Of a stretch of DNA of 16,148 bases, positions 1-6,176 are shown piece by piece. Made by a program: the position numbers and the translations under genes. The DNA is from DASUPK01 sp035265665 (GTDB lineage Bacteria; Actinomycetota; Thermoleophilia; Solirubrobacterales; 70-9). The stretch's first letter is position 1; every line of letters begins with the position of its first letter. Where the stretch lies: contig DATFOK010000003.1 of NCBI GenBank assembly GCA_035265665.1, forward strand, positions 1 to 16,148, written 5' to 3'. The notes below the pieces were generated by a model. That model did no database searches. It saw nothing but the letters and a program-made list of their open reading frames with translations, and had not been told where the DNA came from.

Positions 1-594
1 CCCATGTACGTCGTCCTGAGGGTGTGGACCCTCGGTAACTCCGCCTGCGAGCTCTACGGGAACGGCATCCGAGTACAGCTCGCGCAGGGCCAGAGCTTCA
101 TGCACGTGATGCGCTATCGGGTCCAGCCGACAGCCAAGGTGGTCGCCGACACCTACAACAGCGGCGACAGCTCCGAGAGGTCGAGCACGGTCGACGTGCT
201 GACCGGTCTCCCGGTCACCGTCTACTCGCTGCAGCTCCGAAACCTCGCGCCGGGACAGCTGATCGAGGCCCTCGCAGAGATGGAATTCGACAGCGCCTAC
301 CACCGGGCGGGGATCCACACGACATTCGTGCTCGCCGACAGCGCGACCGCCACCACCGGCACGAAGCTGCAGGCCGACAACTTCACCGAAGTGAATCCCT
401 TCATGGGGAGCCTGCCGATCCACGACTCGTCCGCGTGGGTCGTTCCCTCGGGGATCAGCGGCACCAAGTACGTGAACCTGGTGGCCTACGCGCAGGGCCT
501 ACAGACTCTGGGAACGCCCCCAGACAACTACGTCACGATCGCCAGGGACGACGGGCGCATGGTCGTGCAGCGGTTTCGTTCTCCGGGGCCCTGA
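1..594 (+). CDS. Hypothetical protein, probably 5'-truncated by the window edge
   Basis: The frame is open from base 1 through a TGA at 592-594. The first ATG is at base 4, but no ribosome binding site or signal peptide can be seen, so I treat the gene as partial. The visible part (about 196 residues) is rich in Thr, Ser, Val and Ala with alternating hydrophobic residues. It seems to consist of two all-beta stretches (roughly residues 1-95 and 105-180), which would suit a secreted or surface beta-sandwich protein. There is one Cys and no transmembrane segment. I do not recognise a family. It converges on pdxH with only 8 bases between the two stop codons. A phage or adhesin fragment cannot be excluded. 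Confidence is in the coding frame, not in a function. Confidence 0.6.
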   Translation, partial: PMYVVLRVWTLGNSACELYGNGIRVQLAQGQSFMHVMRYRVQPTAKVVADTYNSGDSSERSSTVDVLTGLPVTVYSLQLRNLAPGQLIEALAEMEFDSAYHRAGIHTTFVLADSATATTGTKLQADNFTEVNPFMGSLPIHDSSAWVVPSGISGTKYVNLVAYAQGLQTLGTPPDNYVTIARDDGRMVVQRFRSPGP

Positions 595-602
595 CCCGCG
601 AG

Positions 603-1220
603 CTACGGCGCTAGTCGCTCGATCCGCCAGGAGCCGCCCCGACGCGTGTAGCGGAAGCGATCGTGCATGCGGCTGTCGCGCCCCTGCCAAAACTCGATCG
701 CCGTTGGGCGGACGAGGTATCCGCCCCAGTGCCCGGGCCTCTTTGGATCCGACTCCCCGAGCTCGGCCGCCAGCTCGGCGTAGCGGCGATCGAGCTCCTC
801 GCGCTCGATCGGCCGGCTCTGGGGTGAGACCGCCGCCGCGATCTGGCTGTCGCGTGGGCGGCTCGCGAAGTAGACATCGGAGTCCTGCGGCGAGAGCAGC
901 TCGACCTCGCCCCTGATACGGACCTGCCGGTCCAGCTCTCGCCAGTAGAGCACCAGCGCCGCCCGCGACCTCACCTCGAGCTGCTCCCCCTTCGCGCTCT
1001 CGTAGTTGGTGAAGAACCGGAAGCCGTCCGGCCCGAAGCCCTTGAGCAGGACCATCCGCGCGTCCGGCAAGCCGTCCTCGTCGACCGTCGCCAGGGTCAT
1101 CGCCTCGGGGAGCGGCACGGCCTCCCGAGCCTCCTCGAACCAGGCCACGAACTGCTCGACCGGGTCGGCCGCCAGGTGCTCGCGGTCGAGCGGCGGGTTC
1201 TCGGGCCGTCTCGGGCTCAA
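603..1220 (-). CDS. pdxH: Pyridoxamine 5'-phosphate oxidase
   Basis: FMN-dependent oxidase that converts pyridoxamine or pyridoxine 5'-phosphate to pyridoxal 5'-phosphate in the cytoplasm, the last step of vitamin B6 salvage. The 205 residues match the usual length of the family. Visible signatures are RMVLLKG near residues 55-61, FFTNYESAKGEQL near 69-81, RQVRIRGEVE, the SRPRDSQIAA...SPQSRPI segment, and the C-terminal dimerisation part with WGGYLVRPTAIEFWQGR and SRMHDRF, ending WRIERLAP. The start is a TTG at 1220-1218 that overlaps the TGA of the upstream transporter gene (TTGA). AAGGA and GAGG sequences lie just upstream. No in-frame ATG exists before residue 41, which is inside the fold, so TTG is the reasonable start. 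It is probably translated from the transporter mRNA. Confidence 0.93.
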   Translation of the reverse strand: MSPRRPENPPLDREHLAADPVEQFVAWFEEAREAVPLPEAMTLATVDEDGLPDARMVLLKGFGPDGFRFFTNYESAKGEQLEVRSRAALVLYWRELDRQVRIRGEVELLSPQDSDVYFASRPRDSQIAAAVSPQSRPIEREELDRRYAELAAELGESDPKRPGHWGGYLVRPTAIEFWQGRDSRMHDRFRYTRRGGSWRIERLAP

Positions 1221-4183
1221 AGCCTCATCGAGTCCTTCCGCGGTCCCGGCGGCTCCTCCTCATCACTCTTCTTCTTCCGCGACGCCCCGTCGGTCCTGTC
1301 CATGGTCGCGCCCTCGATGTCGATGTGCGGGACGACGCGGTCCGTCCACTTCGGGACCCACCACGTGCCCACCCTGCCCGCCAGAACCAGCAGCGCCGGC
1401 GCGAGCATCATCACCGTGAGGCCCGCCAGTGCGACACCGACCGAGAGCCCCACCCCGAACTGCTTCACGGTCGGGTCGCCGTTCAGGATGAAGCTGGCGA
1501 ACACGGCGATCATGATCAGGGCTGCCGCGCTGATCACCCGGGCGCCGCCGGCAAGGCCGGCGGCGATCGCCTTGCGGTGGTCGTCCGGGTACCTGACGCG
1601 AGCGTGCTCGATCTGGCTCATCAGGAACACCTGGTAGTCCATCGAGAGCCCGAAGAGCACCGCGAACATGATCAGTGGGACGTAGCTCGCGATCGGGACG
1701 CCGCTGCTCGTCGTGTCGATGCCGATCACGTCCAGCCCCCACCCCCACTGAAAGCAGGCGGTGACGACGCCGAAGGCCGCGGAGACCGAGAAGACGTTCG
1801 CGAAGGCGGCTTGAGCGGGGATCGCAACCGACCGGAACGCCATCAGCAGGACGGCGAAGCCGAGTGCGATGACCGTGAAGATCACCAGTCCGAGCTTGGA
1901 CGAGATGCCGGCCGCCAGGTCGACGTAGGACGCGGTCGATCCCCCAACGTGCACGTCCATTCCAGTCCCCTGGGTCGACTGGGGGATCACGTAATCGCGA
2001 ATCGTCGTGACCAGGTCCGCGGTCTCCTCGTCGGCCGGGTCGGTCTTCGAGACCACGTTGAAGATCACCGCCTGCCCCGACTTGTTGATCTCCGGCGGGG
2101 AAACGACCTGGACTCCGACCGTCCCCTTGAGGGCGTTCTGGAGGTTGACCAGTCGCTGATCCGTCCCGCGCTTGTCTCCGCCCGCGGCGGTCAGGTCCGC
2201 GGTGAGAGTGGACTGGAGCTTCTCCGCCTGCTGCTGCTGGGTCTCGGCCTGCTGCTGGAGCGCCTCGAGCTGGACCTGCTGGGTCTGGAGCTGCGCTGCC
2301 GTTACCTGGGCGTCGGCCGCCTCGAGCGTGAGCTGGTTCTTCTGCTGGACAAGCCCCACGGCCTCTTCCGCCGTACTGGCCGCCTGCGAAGCGATCGCAA
2401 AGGCCTCGCCGCCGACCTTGGATGCCTCCGCCTTCAGCTGCGCCACCTCGGCCTTGATCGCGTTCCCCTGCGTCGTGACCGCCTTGAGCTGCTGGTTGAC
2501 CTCCTTGAGCTCCTGGACGAGCTCCAGCGTCGGGTTCTGCCTGAGCTCCGCGACGATCTCCCTCGCCTGGGCGGAAAGGGCAGCGGCCTCGGTGGCCAGT
2601 TGCCTCCCCTGGTCGGTCAGCGCCTGGGCCTGGGAGATCAGCTTGCTCTGCTGCTTGAGCTTGTTGGCGCTCTTCGTGAGGTCCGCCTTCTGCCCCTTCA
2701 GGCCCTTCCCCTGATTCTGAAGGGACGTCTTCTCGGCCTGGAGGCGCGCCTGCTCGGCCTCGAGGTCGCTGGCCTGCGCCTGCAGGTTCGCCGCCTGAGC
2801 CTCCCCCGTCGCCTGCTCGGACTCGAGCTGGCTTTGCAGGTCCTGCGCCCGGGCGTACTGCTTCTTGAAAGTGCTGCTCTGCTTGGCCGGAGTGGGGAGC
2901 TTGACCGCGACCAGCAGCGGCGAGGTGTAACCCGGGCCGAAGCCACTCGACAGGTAGTCATAGGCCTGACGCTCGGTCGTCGACTTCGGAGTCGCTCCGG
3001 TGTCAGCCTGGCCCAACTCGAGCGAGAAGAACGGGATCACCAGGATCCCCAGGGTCAGCACCGTGATGGCGACCGCGGTCCAGGGGTGGGTCGTCACCCA
3101 GCGCCCCCAGGCGCCCCAGAAGCCCTGGTCGACCGGCTTCTTCTTCGGCCGCATGAAGGCCGGAACGCGGATCGAGTCGATGTGGCGGCCCACCGCCGAG
3201 AGCACGGCGGGAAGCAGCGTGATCGACGCCAGCACGGCGGTGATCACCGCCAAGGCGGACGCGTAGCCGAGCGACGAGACCAGCGGGATCCCGGCCACCA
3301 ACAGAGACACCAGCGCGATCACGACCGTGCCGCCGGCGAACACGATCGCCGTCCCCGAGGTGGCGACCGCCGTCGCGATCGCCTCGTTGGTCTCCTTGCC
3401 CTCCTCCCTCTCCGCGCGGTAGCGGCTCACCAGGAAGAGCGCGTAGTCGATCCCCACCCCGAGACCGATCATCGTCCCGAGTGTGGGCGCGACGGTCGGC
3501 ACCGTCGTCAGATGGCCGAGCAGGCCGATCAGGGAAAGCCCTCCAAGCAGCCCGATGACCGCGGAGATGATCGGCATGCCCATCGCGACCAGGGTCCCGA
3601 AGGTGAAAGCGAGGATGACCATCGCCGCGCTCAGGCCGACGACCTCGCTGCTCTCCGTCTCCGGTTCCGAGAGCTCCGTGCCGATCTGGCCGCTGGCCGC
3701 AACCTTCATCCCGGTCTTTCGTGCGGGCTCGGCGGCATCGAGGTAGGACTGGGCCAGCTCCTCCGTGATCTCCGAGTTCGGGACCTTGAGGAGGACGGCG
3801 ATGAACGCGGTTTTCTTGTCCTTGCTGATCTGCGCCTGCCCCTCCTGGCTGAAGGGATCGACGGCGCTGTAGAAGTCGGGCAGCGCCTTGATGTTCTTGT
3901 AGGACTGCTCGATCGCCTGCTTGTTGTTCGCGTCGGTGACCTTGCCCTTGGTCGCCCGGAAGACGATCGGGTTCTTGCCGTTCTGCTGGGGCGGGAACTG
4001 CTCTTCGAGCAGGTCGGTCGCGGCCTGGCTGTCGGTGCCCGGCAGATTCAGGTTGTTGCTCGTGTTTGACCCGGCGGCGTGGTAGAGCCCGACGACGATC
4101 GCAACGGCGACCACCCAGAGCAGGAGAAAGACCCACTTGTCATGGGCTGCGGCCAGTCCTAGTCGATGCAGACGCCGAGGCAA
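1217..4183 (-). CDS. MMPL/RND-family transporter with long coiled-coil insert
   Basis: Membrane exporter of the MMPL group of the RND superfamily, driven by proton flux. Its substrate (lipid or small molecule) cannot be read from the sequence. There is an N-terminal membrane segment (about residues 17-38), then an external domain, then two membrane blocks. The proton-relay motif appears twice: GLGVGIDYALFLVSRYR near residue 243 and GLSMDYQVFLMSQIEHAR near 844. Between the blocks, about residues 435-660 form a Gln/Ala/Glu-rich heptad region with no Cys, predicted to be a long coiled coil in the second external loop. This explains the 988-residue length, against roughly 700-750 for plain bacterial MMPL proteins. 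The C-terminal tail is charged and cytoplasmic. The start is TTG at 4183 with GGGG close upstream; no in-frame ATG precedes the first membrane segment. It overlaps pdxH by 4 bases. Mycobacterial MmpL4/5 also carry coiled-coil inserts, but orthology is not shown. Confidence 0.9.
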   Translation of the reverse strand: MPRRLHRLGLAAAHDKWVFLLLWVVAVAIVVGLYHAAGSNTSNNLNLPGTDSQAATDLLEEQFPPQQNGKNPIVFRATKGKVTDANNKQAIEQSYKNIKALPDFYSAVDPFSQEGQAQISKDKKTAFIAVLLKVPNSEITEELAQSYLDAAEPARKTGMKVAASGQIGTELSEPETESSEVVGLSAAMVILAFTFGTLVAMGMPIISAVIGLLGGLSLIGLLGHLTTVPTVAPTLGTMIGLGVGIDYALFLVSRYRAEREEGKETNEAIATAVATSGTAIVFAGGTVVIALVSLLVAGIPLVSSLGYASALAVITAVLASITLLPAVLSAVGRHIDSIRVPAFMRPKKKPVDQGFWGAWGRWVTTHPWTAVAITVLTLGILVIPFFSLELGQADTGATPKSTTERQAYDYLSSGFGPGYTSPLLVAVKLPTPAKQSSTFKKQYARAQDLQSQLESEQATGEAQAANLQAQASDLEAEQARLQAEKTSLQNQGKGLKGQKADLTKSANKLKQQSKLISQAQALTDQGRQLATEAAALSAQAREIVAELRQNPTLELVQELKEVNQQLKAVTTQGNAIKAEVAQLKAEASKVGGEAFAIASQAASTAEEAVGLVQQKNQLTLEAADAQVTAAQLQTQQVQLEALQQQAETQQQQAEKLQSTLTADLTAAGGDKRGTDQRLVNLQNALKGTVGVQVVSPPEINKSGQAVIFNVVSKTDPADEETADLVTTIRDYVIPQSTQGTGMDVHVGGSTASYVDLAAGISSKLGLVIFTVIALGFAVLLMAFRSVAIPAQAAFANVFSVSAAFGVVTACFQWGWGLDVIGIDTTSSGVPIASYVPLIMFAVLFGLSMDYQVFLMSQIEHARVRYPDDHRKAIAAGLAGGARVISAAALIMIAVFASFILNGDPTVKQFGVGLSVGVALAGLTVMMLAPALLVLAGRVGTWWVPKWTDRVVPHIDIEGATMDRTDGASRKKKSDEEEPPGPRKDSMRL

Positions 4184-4241
4184 GCCCCAGCCACGGTATT
4201 CCCTTACGCGGCGGCTGGGATGCCCGGGGATTGGCCGGGCG

Positions 4242-4247
4242 TATCAT
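4242..4247 (+). promoter_or_regulatory. Candidate -10 element of the tRNA-Val gene
   Basis: TATCAT lies 10 bases upstream of the first base of the mature tRNA, the right place for a housekeeping sigma -10 hexamer with a very short tRNA leader. I see no convincing -35 at 16-18 bases further upstream. The element sits in the 74-base gap between the divergent transporter start (4183) and the tRNA. Confidence 0.5.
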
Positions 4248-4257
4248 CAGGCGCCCC

Positions 4258-4329
4258 GGGCGCGTAGCTCAGCGGGAGAGCGCTCCCCTCACACGGGAGA
4301 GGTCGTTGGTTCGATCCCAACCGCGCCCA
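4258..4329 (+). tRNA. tRNA-Val, anticodon CAC
   Basis: A complete cloverleaf can be folded by eye. The acceptor arm is GGGCGCG (4258-4264) with CGCGCCC (4322-4328) and discriminator A at 4329. The D arm is GCTC/GAGC (4267-4270 and 4278-4281). The anticodon stem is CTCCC/GGGAG (4283-4287 and 4295-4299), with loop CTCACAC and anticodon CAC at 4290-4292. The T arm is GTTGG/CCAAC (4305-4309 and 4317-4321) with loop TTCGATC. All stems pair perfectly. CAC reads GUG valine codons. The 3' CCA is not encoded, so it must be added by CCA-adding enzyme. Confidence 0.96.
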
Positions 4330-4347
4330 TCGGACTGTGCCCGGAAG

Positions 4348-4379
4348 CCGAGAGGCCGGCGTGGAAGCCGGCCCCTCGG
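4348..4379. terminator. Strong GC hairpin between convergent tRNA and secreted-protein genes
   Basis: CCGAGAGGCCGGC (4348-4360) pairs with GCCGGCCCCTCGG (4367-4379) in 12 of 13 positions (one A-C mismatch) around the 6-base loop GTGGAA. It lies 18 bases after the tRNA and 22 bases after the stop of the converging gene, so it could end transcription from both sides. There is no clear run of T on either strand, which is common in GC-rich actinobacteria, so the terminator role is inferred from position and stability. Confidence 0.6.
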
Positions 4380-4401
4380 GTCCGCCTCTTGCTTGTCCCG
4401 G

Positions 4402-4995
4402 CTACGTGGTCGGCGCGGGCGAGCTGTTCATCGCCTTCGCCTTCTGGGAGACGCACTTGCCGAACGCGTTCTTCTTGTTCTTATTCGTGCCGTAGAAGTC
4501 GGTGAACGACTTCCCACCGTGGTCCGCGGCGAAATTCGCATCGCTGCGCTCCGCGCGACACTGCTGCGCCGCGTTCTCGGTGTTCTCGTCCTGCTGCGCG
4601 ACTGCGGCGTTGACCTTGCCGCTCACGCACTTGCCGAACGAGTTCTTGTCGTTGTGGTTCGCGCCGTAGACCTGGTCGAAGGTCATCCCGCCGTGACCCG
4701 CGGCGAAGTTCGGATCAGCCTGCTCCGCCTTGCACTGCTGCGCGGCGTTGTTGGTCGTGTTTTGAGCGGACTTGCCGTGCTGGCGCTTGCAGTTCCGCAT
4801 CGCGTGCTGTCCCTTCGGCGGATCTCCGTAGAGAGCCTTGAACGCCTTCACGCCCATGGCATGGAGCTCGGTGGTGCACTGATGCCCCGCCACCTGGTTG
4901 GGGTTGGGCGTCGAGTTGCCGTTGCCCGCCAGAGCCGTGCTCGCGCCGATCGCGCAGACGCCCATACAGAGCGCAAGGCTCCCGATCCTCTTCAT
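4402..4995 (-). CDS. Secreted protein with tandem two-cysteine repeats
   Basis: Exported protein of unknown function, 197 residues. Residues 1-23 form a classical signal peptide: MKR, a hydrophobic core, and an ALA cleavage site before Gly24. The mature chain has exactly six Cys in three pairs: 40/69, 88/123 and 146/181. The second and third units are near copies with a period of 58 residues, pattern C-K/R-A-E, then FAA-x-HGG, F-x-x-x-YG-x-N, and finally FGKCVS. The first unit is more diverged (KAFKALYG, NCKRQ). Each pair probably forms a disulfide outside the cell, giving a string of small domains. A strong AAGGAGGT (5013-5006) lies 10 bases before the ATG at 4995. It is divergent from the ECF sigma gene and could belong to its regulon (inference from the inverted repeat at 5076-5115). 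Not lipidated: the Cys residues in the signal peptide have no lipobox context. Confidence 0.85.
   Translation of the reverse strand: MKRIGSLALCMGVCAIGASTALAGNGNSTPNPNQVAGHQCTTELHAMGVKAFKALYGDPPKGQHAMRNCKRQHGKSAQNTTNNAAQQCKAEQADPNFAAGHGGMTFDQVYGANHNDKNSFGKCVSGKVNAAVAQQDENTENAAQQCRAERSDANFAADHGGKSFTDFYGTNKNKKNAFGKCVSQKAKAMNSSPAPTT
4441..4746 (-). repeat. Two 58-residue-period coding repeats in the secreted protein
   Basis: Residues 84-127 (bases 4746-4615) and 142-185 (bases 4572-4441) are near duplicates: both begin AAQQC, contain FAA-x-HGG and YG-x-N, and end FGKCVS. The Cys-to-Cys distance is 35 in both. The similarity is also clear at DNA level, pointing to an internal duplication. Confidence 0.8.
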
Positions 4996-5075
4996 CTGTT
5001 CCTCGACCTCCTTGGTCTGATTGCCGCAGAACGCGGAATTCGCTGCTCGTAGGGGACAGCGCCGCGCATCCCGTT

Positions 5076-5115
5076 CGGGTTACTCCCGGGTTCGTACCTG
5101 CGCAGCTGTAACCCG
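5076..5115. promoter_or_regulatory. Divergent inverted repeat, candidate shared ECF promoter elements
   Basis: CGGGTTAC at 5076-5083 and GTAACCCG at 5108-5115 form a perfect 8-base inverted repeat with a 24-base gap. Read outward, each strand shows GTAACCCG followed by GAA or AA, one pointing to the secreted-protein gene (minus) and one to the sigma gene (plus). About 15-16 bases beyond each lie GAACCTC (plus, 5134-5140) and GTCCCCT (minus, about 5057-5051). These are only loosely alike, so the -10 assignment is weak. The rest of the 232-base gap (4996-5227) holds the secreted gene's ribosome binding site and nothing else I recognise. Confidence 0.35.
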
Positions 5116-5227
5116 GAAAGCTCCGGGCGGACTGAACCTCATGACCTCGCTCGCTCTCGACCTACCCCTCCCTCTCAACCGGGAAGATGCGAGCCTGATG
5201 CCGCGCGTGAGGGGCAAGCGACGGACA

Positions 5228-5875
5228 ATGCGACCTGAACCGCAGGATGCCGGCCTCGTCGCGCGGCTCCGCGCCGGCGATGAGTCGGCCTTCGTCGAGC
5301 TGATCGATCGCTACGGCGGAACGATGCTGCGAGTCGCCCAGATGTACGTCCGCGATCGGGCCACGGCGGAAGAGGTCGTGCAGGAGACCTGGCTCGCGGT
5401 GCTCAACGGTATCGATCGCTTCGAGGGCCGCTCGAGCCTGAAGCCATGGCTCTTCCGGATCCTCACCAACCGTGCCAAGACCCGCGGCGAGCGAGACGGT
5501 CGCATGCTGCCCTTCTCGGCGCTGGCGGGCGCCGGCGAGGTGGGCGACGAGCCGTCCGTGGATCCCGACCGTTTCCTGGGCCCGGACTCTCCCCACCCCG
5601 GCGCCTGGGCCGCACCGCCGATCGCCTGGCCGCAGGACAAGCTGCTCGAGGGCGAGACGCTGGGCGTGATCGAGATGGCGATCGATCAGCTTCCGGAGGC
5701 CCAGCGCGAGGTGATCCTGCTGCGGGACGTCGACGGCTGGACTGCGATGGAGGTCTCCGATGCGCTCGGGATCACGGATGGAAATCAGCGTGTCCTGCTC
5801 CATCGGGCGCGCTCGAAGGTGCGCGCGGCGCTCGAGCGCTATCTGAACCCCGAGATCGCGGGAGGGGCGCCATGA
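5228..5875 (+). CDS. ECF-type RNA polymerase sigma factor
   Basis: Group 4 (extracytoplasmic function) sigma factor that directs RNA polymerase to a small set of promoters. From the chosen start it has 215 residues. Sigma region 2 spans about residues 10-80 (LVARLRAGDESAFVELIDRY, then EEVVQETWLAVLNGI, then SLKPWLFRILTNRAK). Region 4 spans about 144-207 (AIDQLPEAQREVILLRDVDGW, then the helix-turn-helix EVSDALGITDGNQRVLLHRAR). The linker is long (about 60 residues) and contains PDRFLGPDSPHPGAWAAPP, seen in the subfamily paired with soluble zinc-finger anti-sigmas. In-frame ATGs also exist at 5198, 5141 and 5021. I prefer 5228 because the protein then begins just before region 2 and because the candidate promoter lies downstream of 5021 and nearly on top of 5141; 5198 is possible. 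The stop overlaps the anti-sigma start (ATGA), so the two are translationally coupled. Confidence 0.9.
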   Translation: MRPEPQDAGLVARLRAGDESAFVELIDRYGGTMLRVAQMYVRDRATAEEVVQETWLAVLNGIDRFEGRSSLKPWLFRILTNRAKTRGERDGRMLPFSALAGAGEVGDEPSVDPDRFLGPDSPHPGAWAAPPIAWPQDKLLEGETLGVIEMAIDQLPEAQREVILLRDVDGWTAMEVSDALGITDGNQRVLLHRARSKVRAALERYLNPEIAGGAP

Positions 5876-6123
5876 GCCTCTTCACCAAGGAGATGCCCTG
5901 CCAGGAGCTCGTGGAGCTGGTCACCGCCTACCTCGACGGCAGCCTGTCGCGCCGCGACCGGCGCCGCTTCGAGGCCCACATCCGAGGCTGCGAGCACTGC
6001 ACCGCCTACGTGGAGCAGATGCGCGAGCTGATCGTGGCGACCGGCCGCCTCACCGAGGAGGACATCCCGCCCAGGGCGCGCGACGAGCTGCTCGTTGCCT
6101 TCCGCGGTTGGAGCGAGGGGTAG
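5872..6123 (+). CDS. Zinc-finger anti-sigma factor (ZAS/zf-HC2 type)
   Basis: Small 83-residue cytoplasmic protein expected to bind and hold the sigma factor encoded just upstream. The zinc-binding signature HIRGCEHC (His-x3-Cys-x2-Cys) follows the helix LVTAYLDGSLSRRDRRRFEA, and an early Cys (residue 10, in PCQELVELV) is the probable fourth ligand, as in ZAS-domain anti-sigmas. There is no transmembrane segment, so the signal is more likely sensed inside the cell (for example by zinc-site oxidation) than across the membrane; this is inference from the family. The ATG lies in the ATGA overlap with the sigma stop and has GGAGGGG a few bases upstream. The gene ends 41 bases before the converging glycosyltransferase stop. 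Confidence 0.9.
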   Translation: MSLFTKEMPCQELVELVTAYLDGSLSRRDRRRFEAHIRGCEHCTAYVEQMRELIVATGRLTEEDIPPRARDELLVAFRGWSEG

Positions 6124-6129
6124 ATACGA

Positions 6130-6176
6130 GGGCGCTCCGCAGGCGTAGCCGAGGAGCGACCCGTTTAGGGATGGAG
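6130..6176 (+). other. Hairpin element, copy A (candidate structured RNA or terminator)
   Basis: GGGCGCTCC (6130-6138) pairs with GGAGCG (6153-6158) plus CCC (6160-6162), leaving A6159 bulged: a 9-pair stem with a 14-base loop that starts GCAG and ends CGA. A 14-base tail (6163-6176, ending GATGGAG) follows. The same architecture recurs at 10259-10302 with compensatory changes. This copy lies right after the anti-sigma stop and runs antisense into the last codons of the glycosyltransferase gene, so here it could also act as a terminator for the sigma/anti-sigma mRNA. Confidence 0.5.

Noticed and set aside
1325..4069. A 914-codon open frame on the plus strand opposite the MMPL transporter
   Set aside because: It is a shadow of the real gene caused by high GC at third positions. 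Its product is low-complexity Arg, Asp, Gly and Leu with no domain, while the minus strand shows clear MMPL motifs.
5076..5115. The 8-base inverted repeat as an intrinsic terminator or as a third copy of the hairpin element
   Set aside because: It is in a divergent gap where no transcript ends, the loop would be 24 bases, and it lacks the bulged A, GCAG loop start and GATGGAG tail.
5021..5227. Longer sigma factor starting at ATG 5021 or 5141
   Set aside because: The added residues have no sigma-like content and would translate through the candidate promoter repeat. ATG 5228 (or 5198) places the start just before region 2.
5162..5803. Minus-strand 213-codon open frame opposite the sigma factor
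   Set aside because: It is antisense to a gene with strong region 2 and 4 motifs; the product has no recognisable domain.
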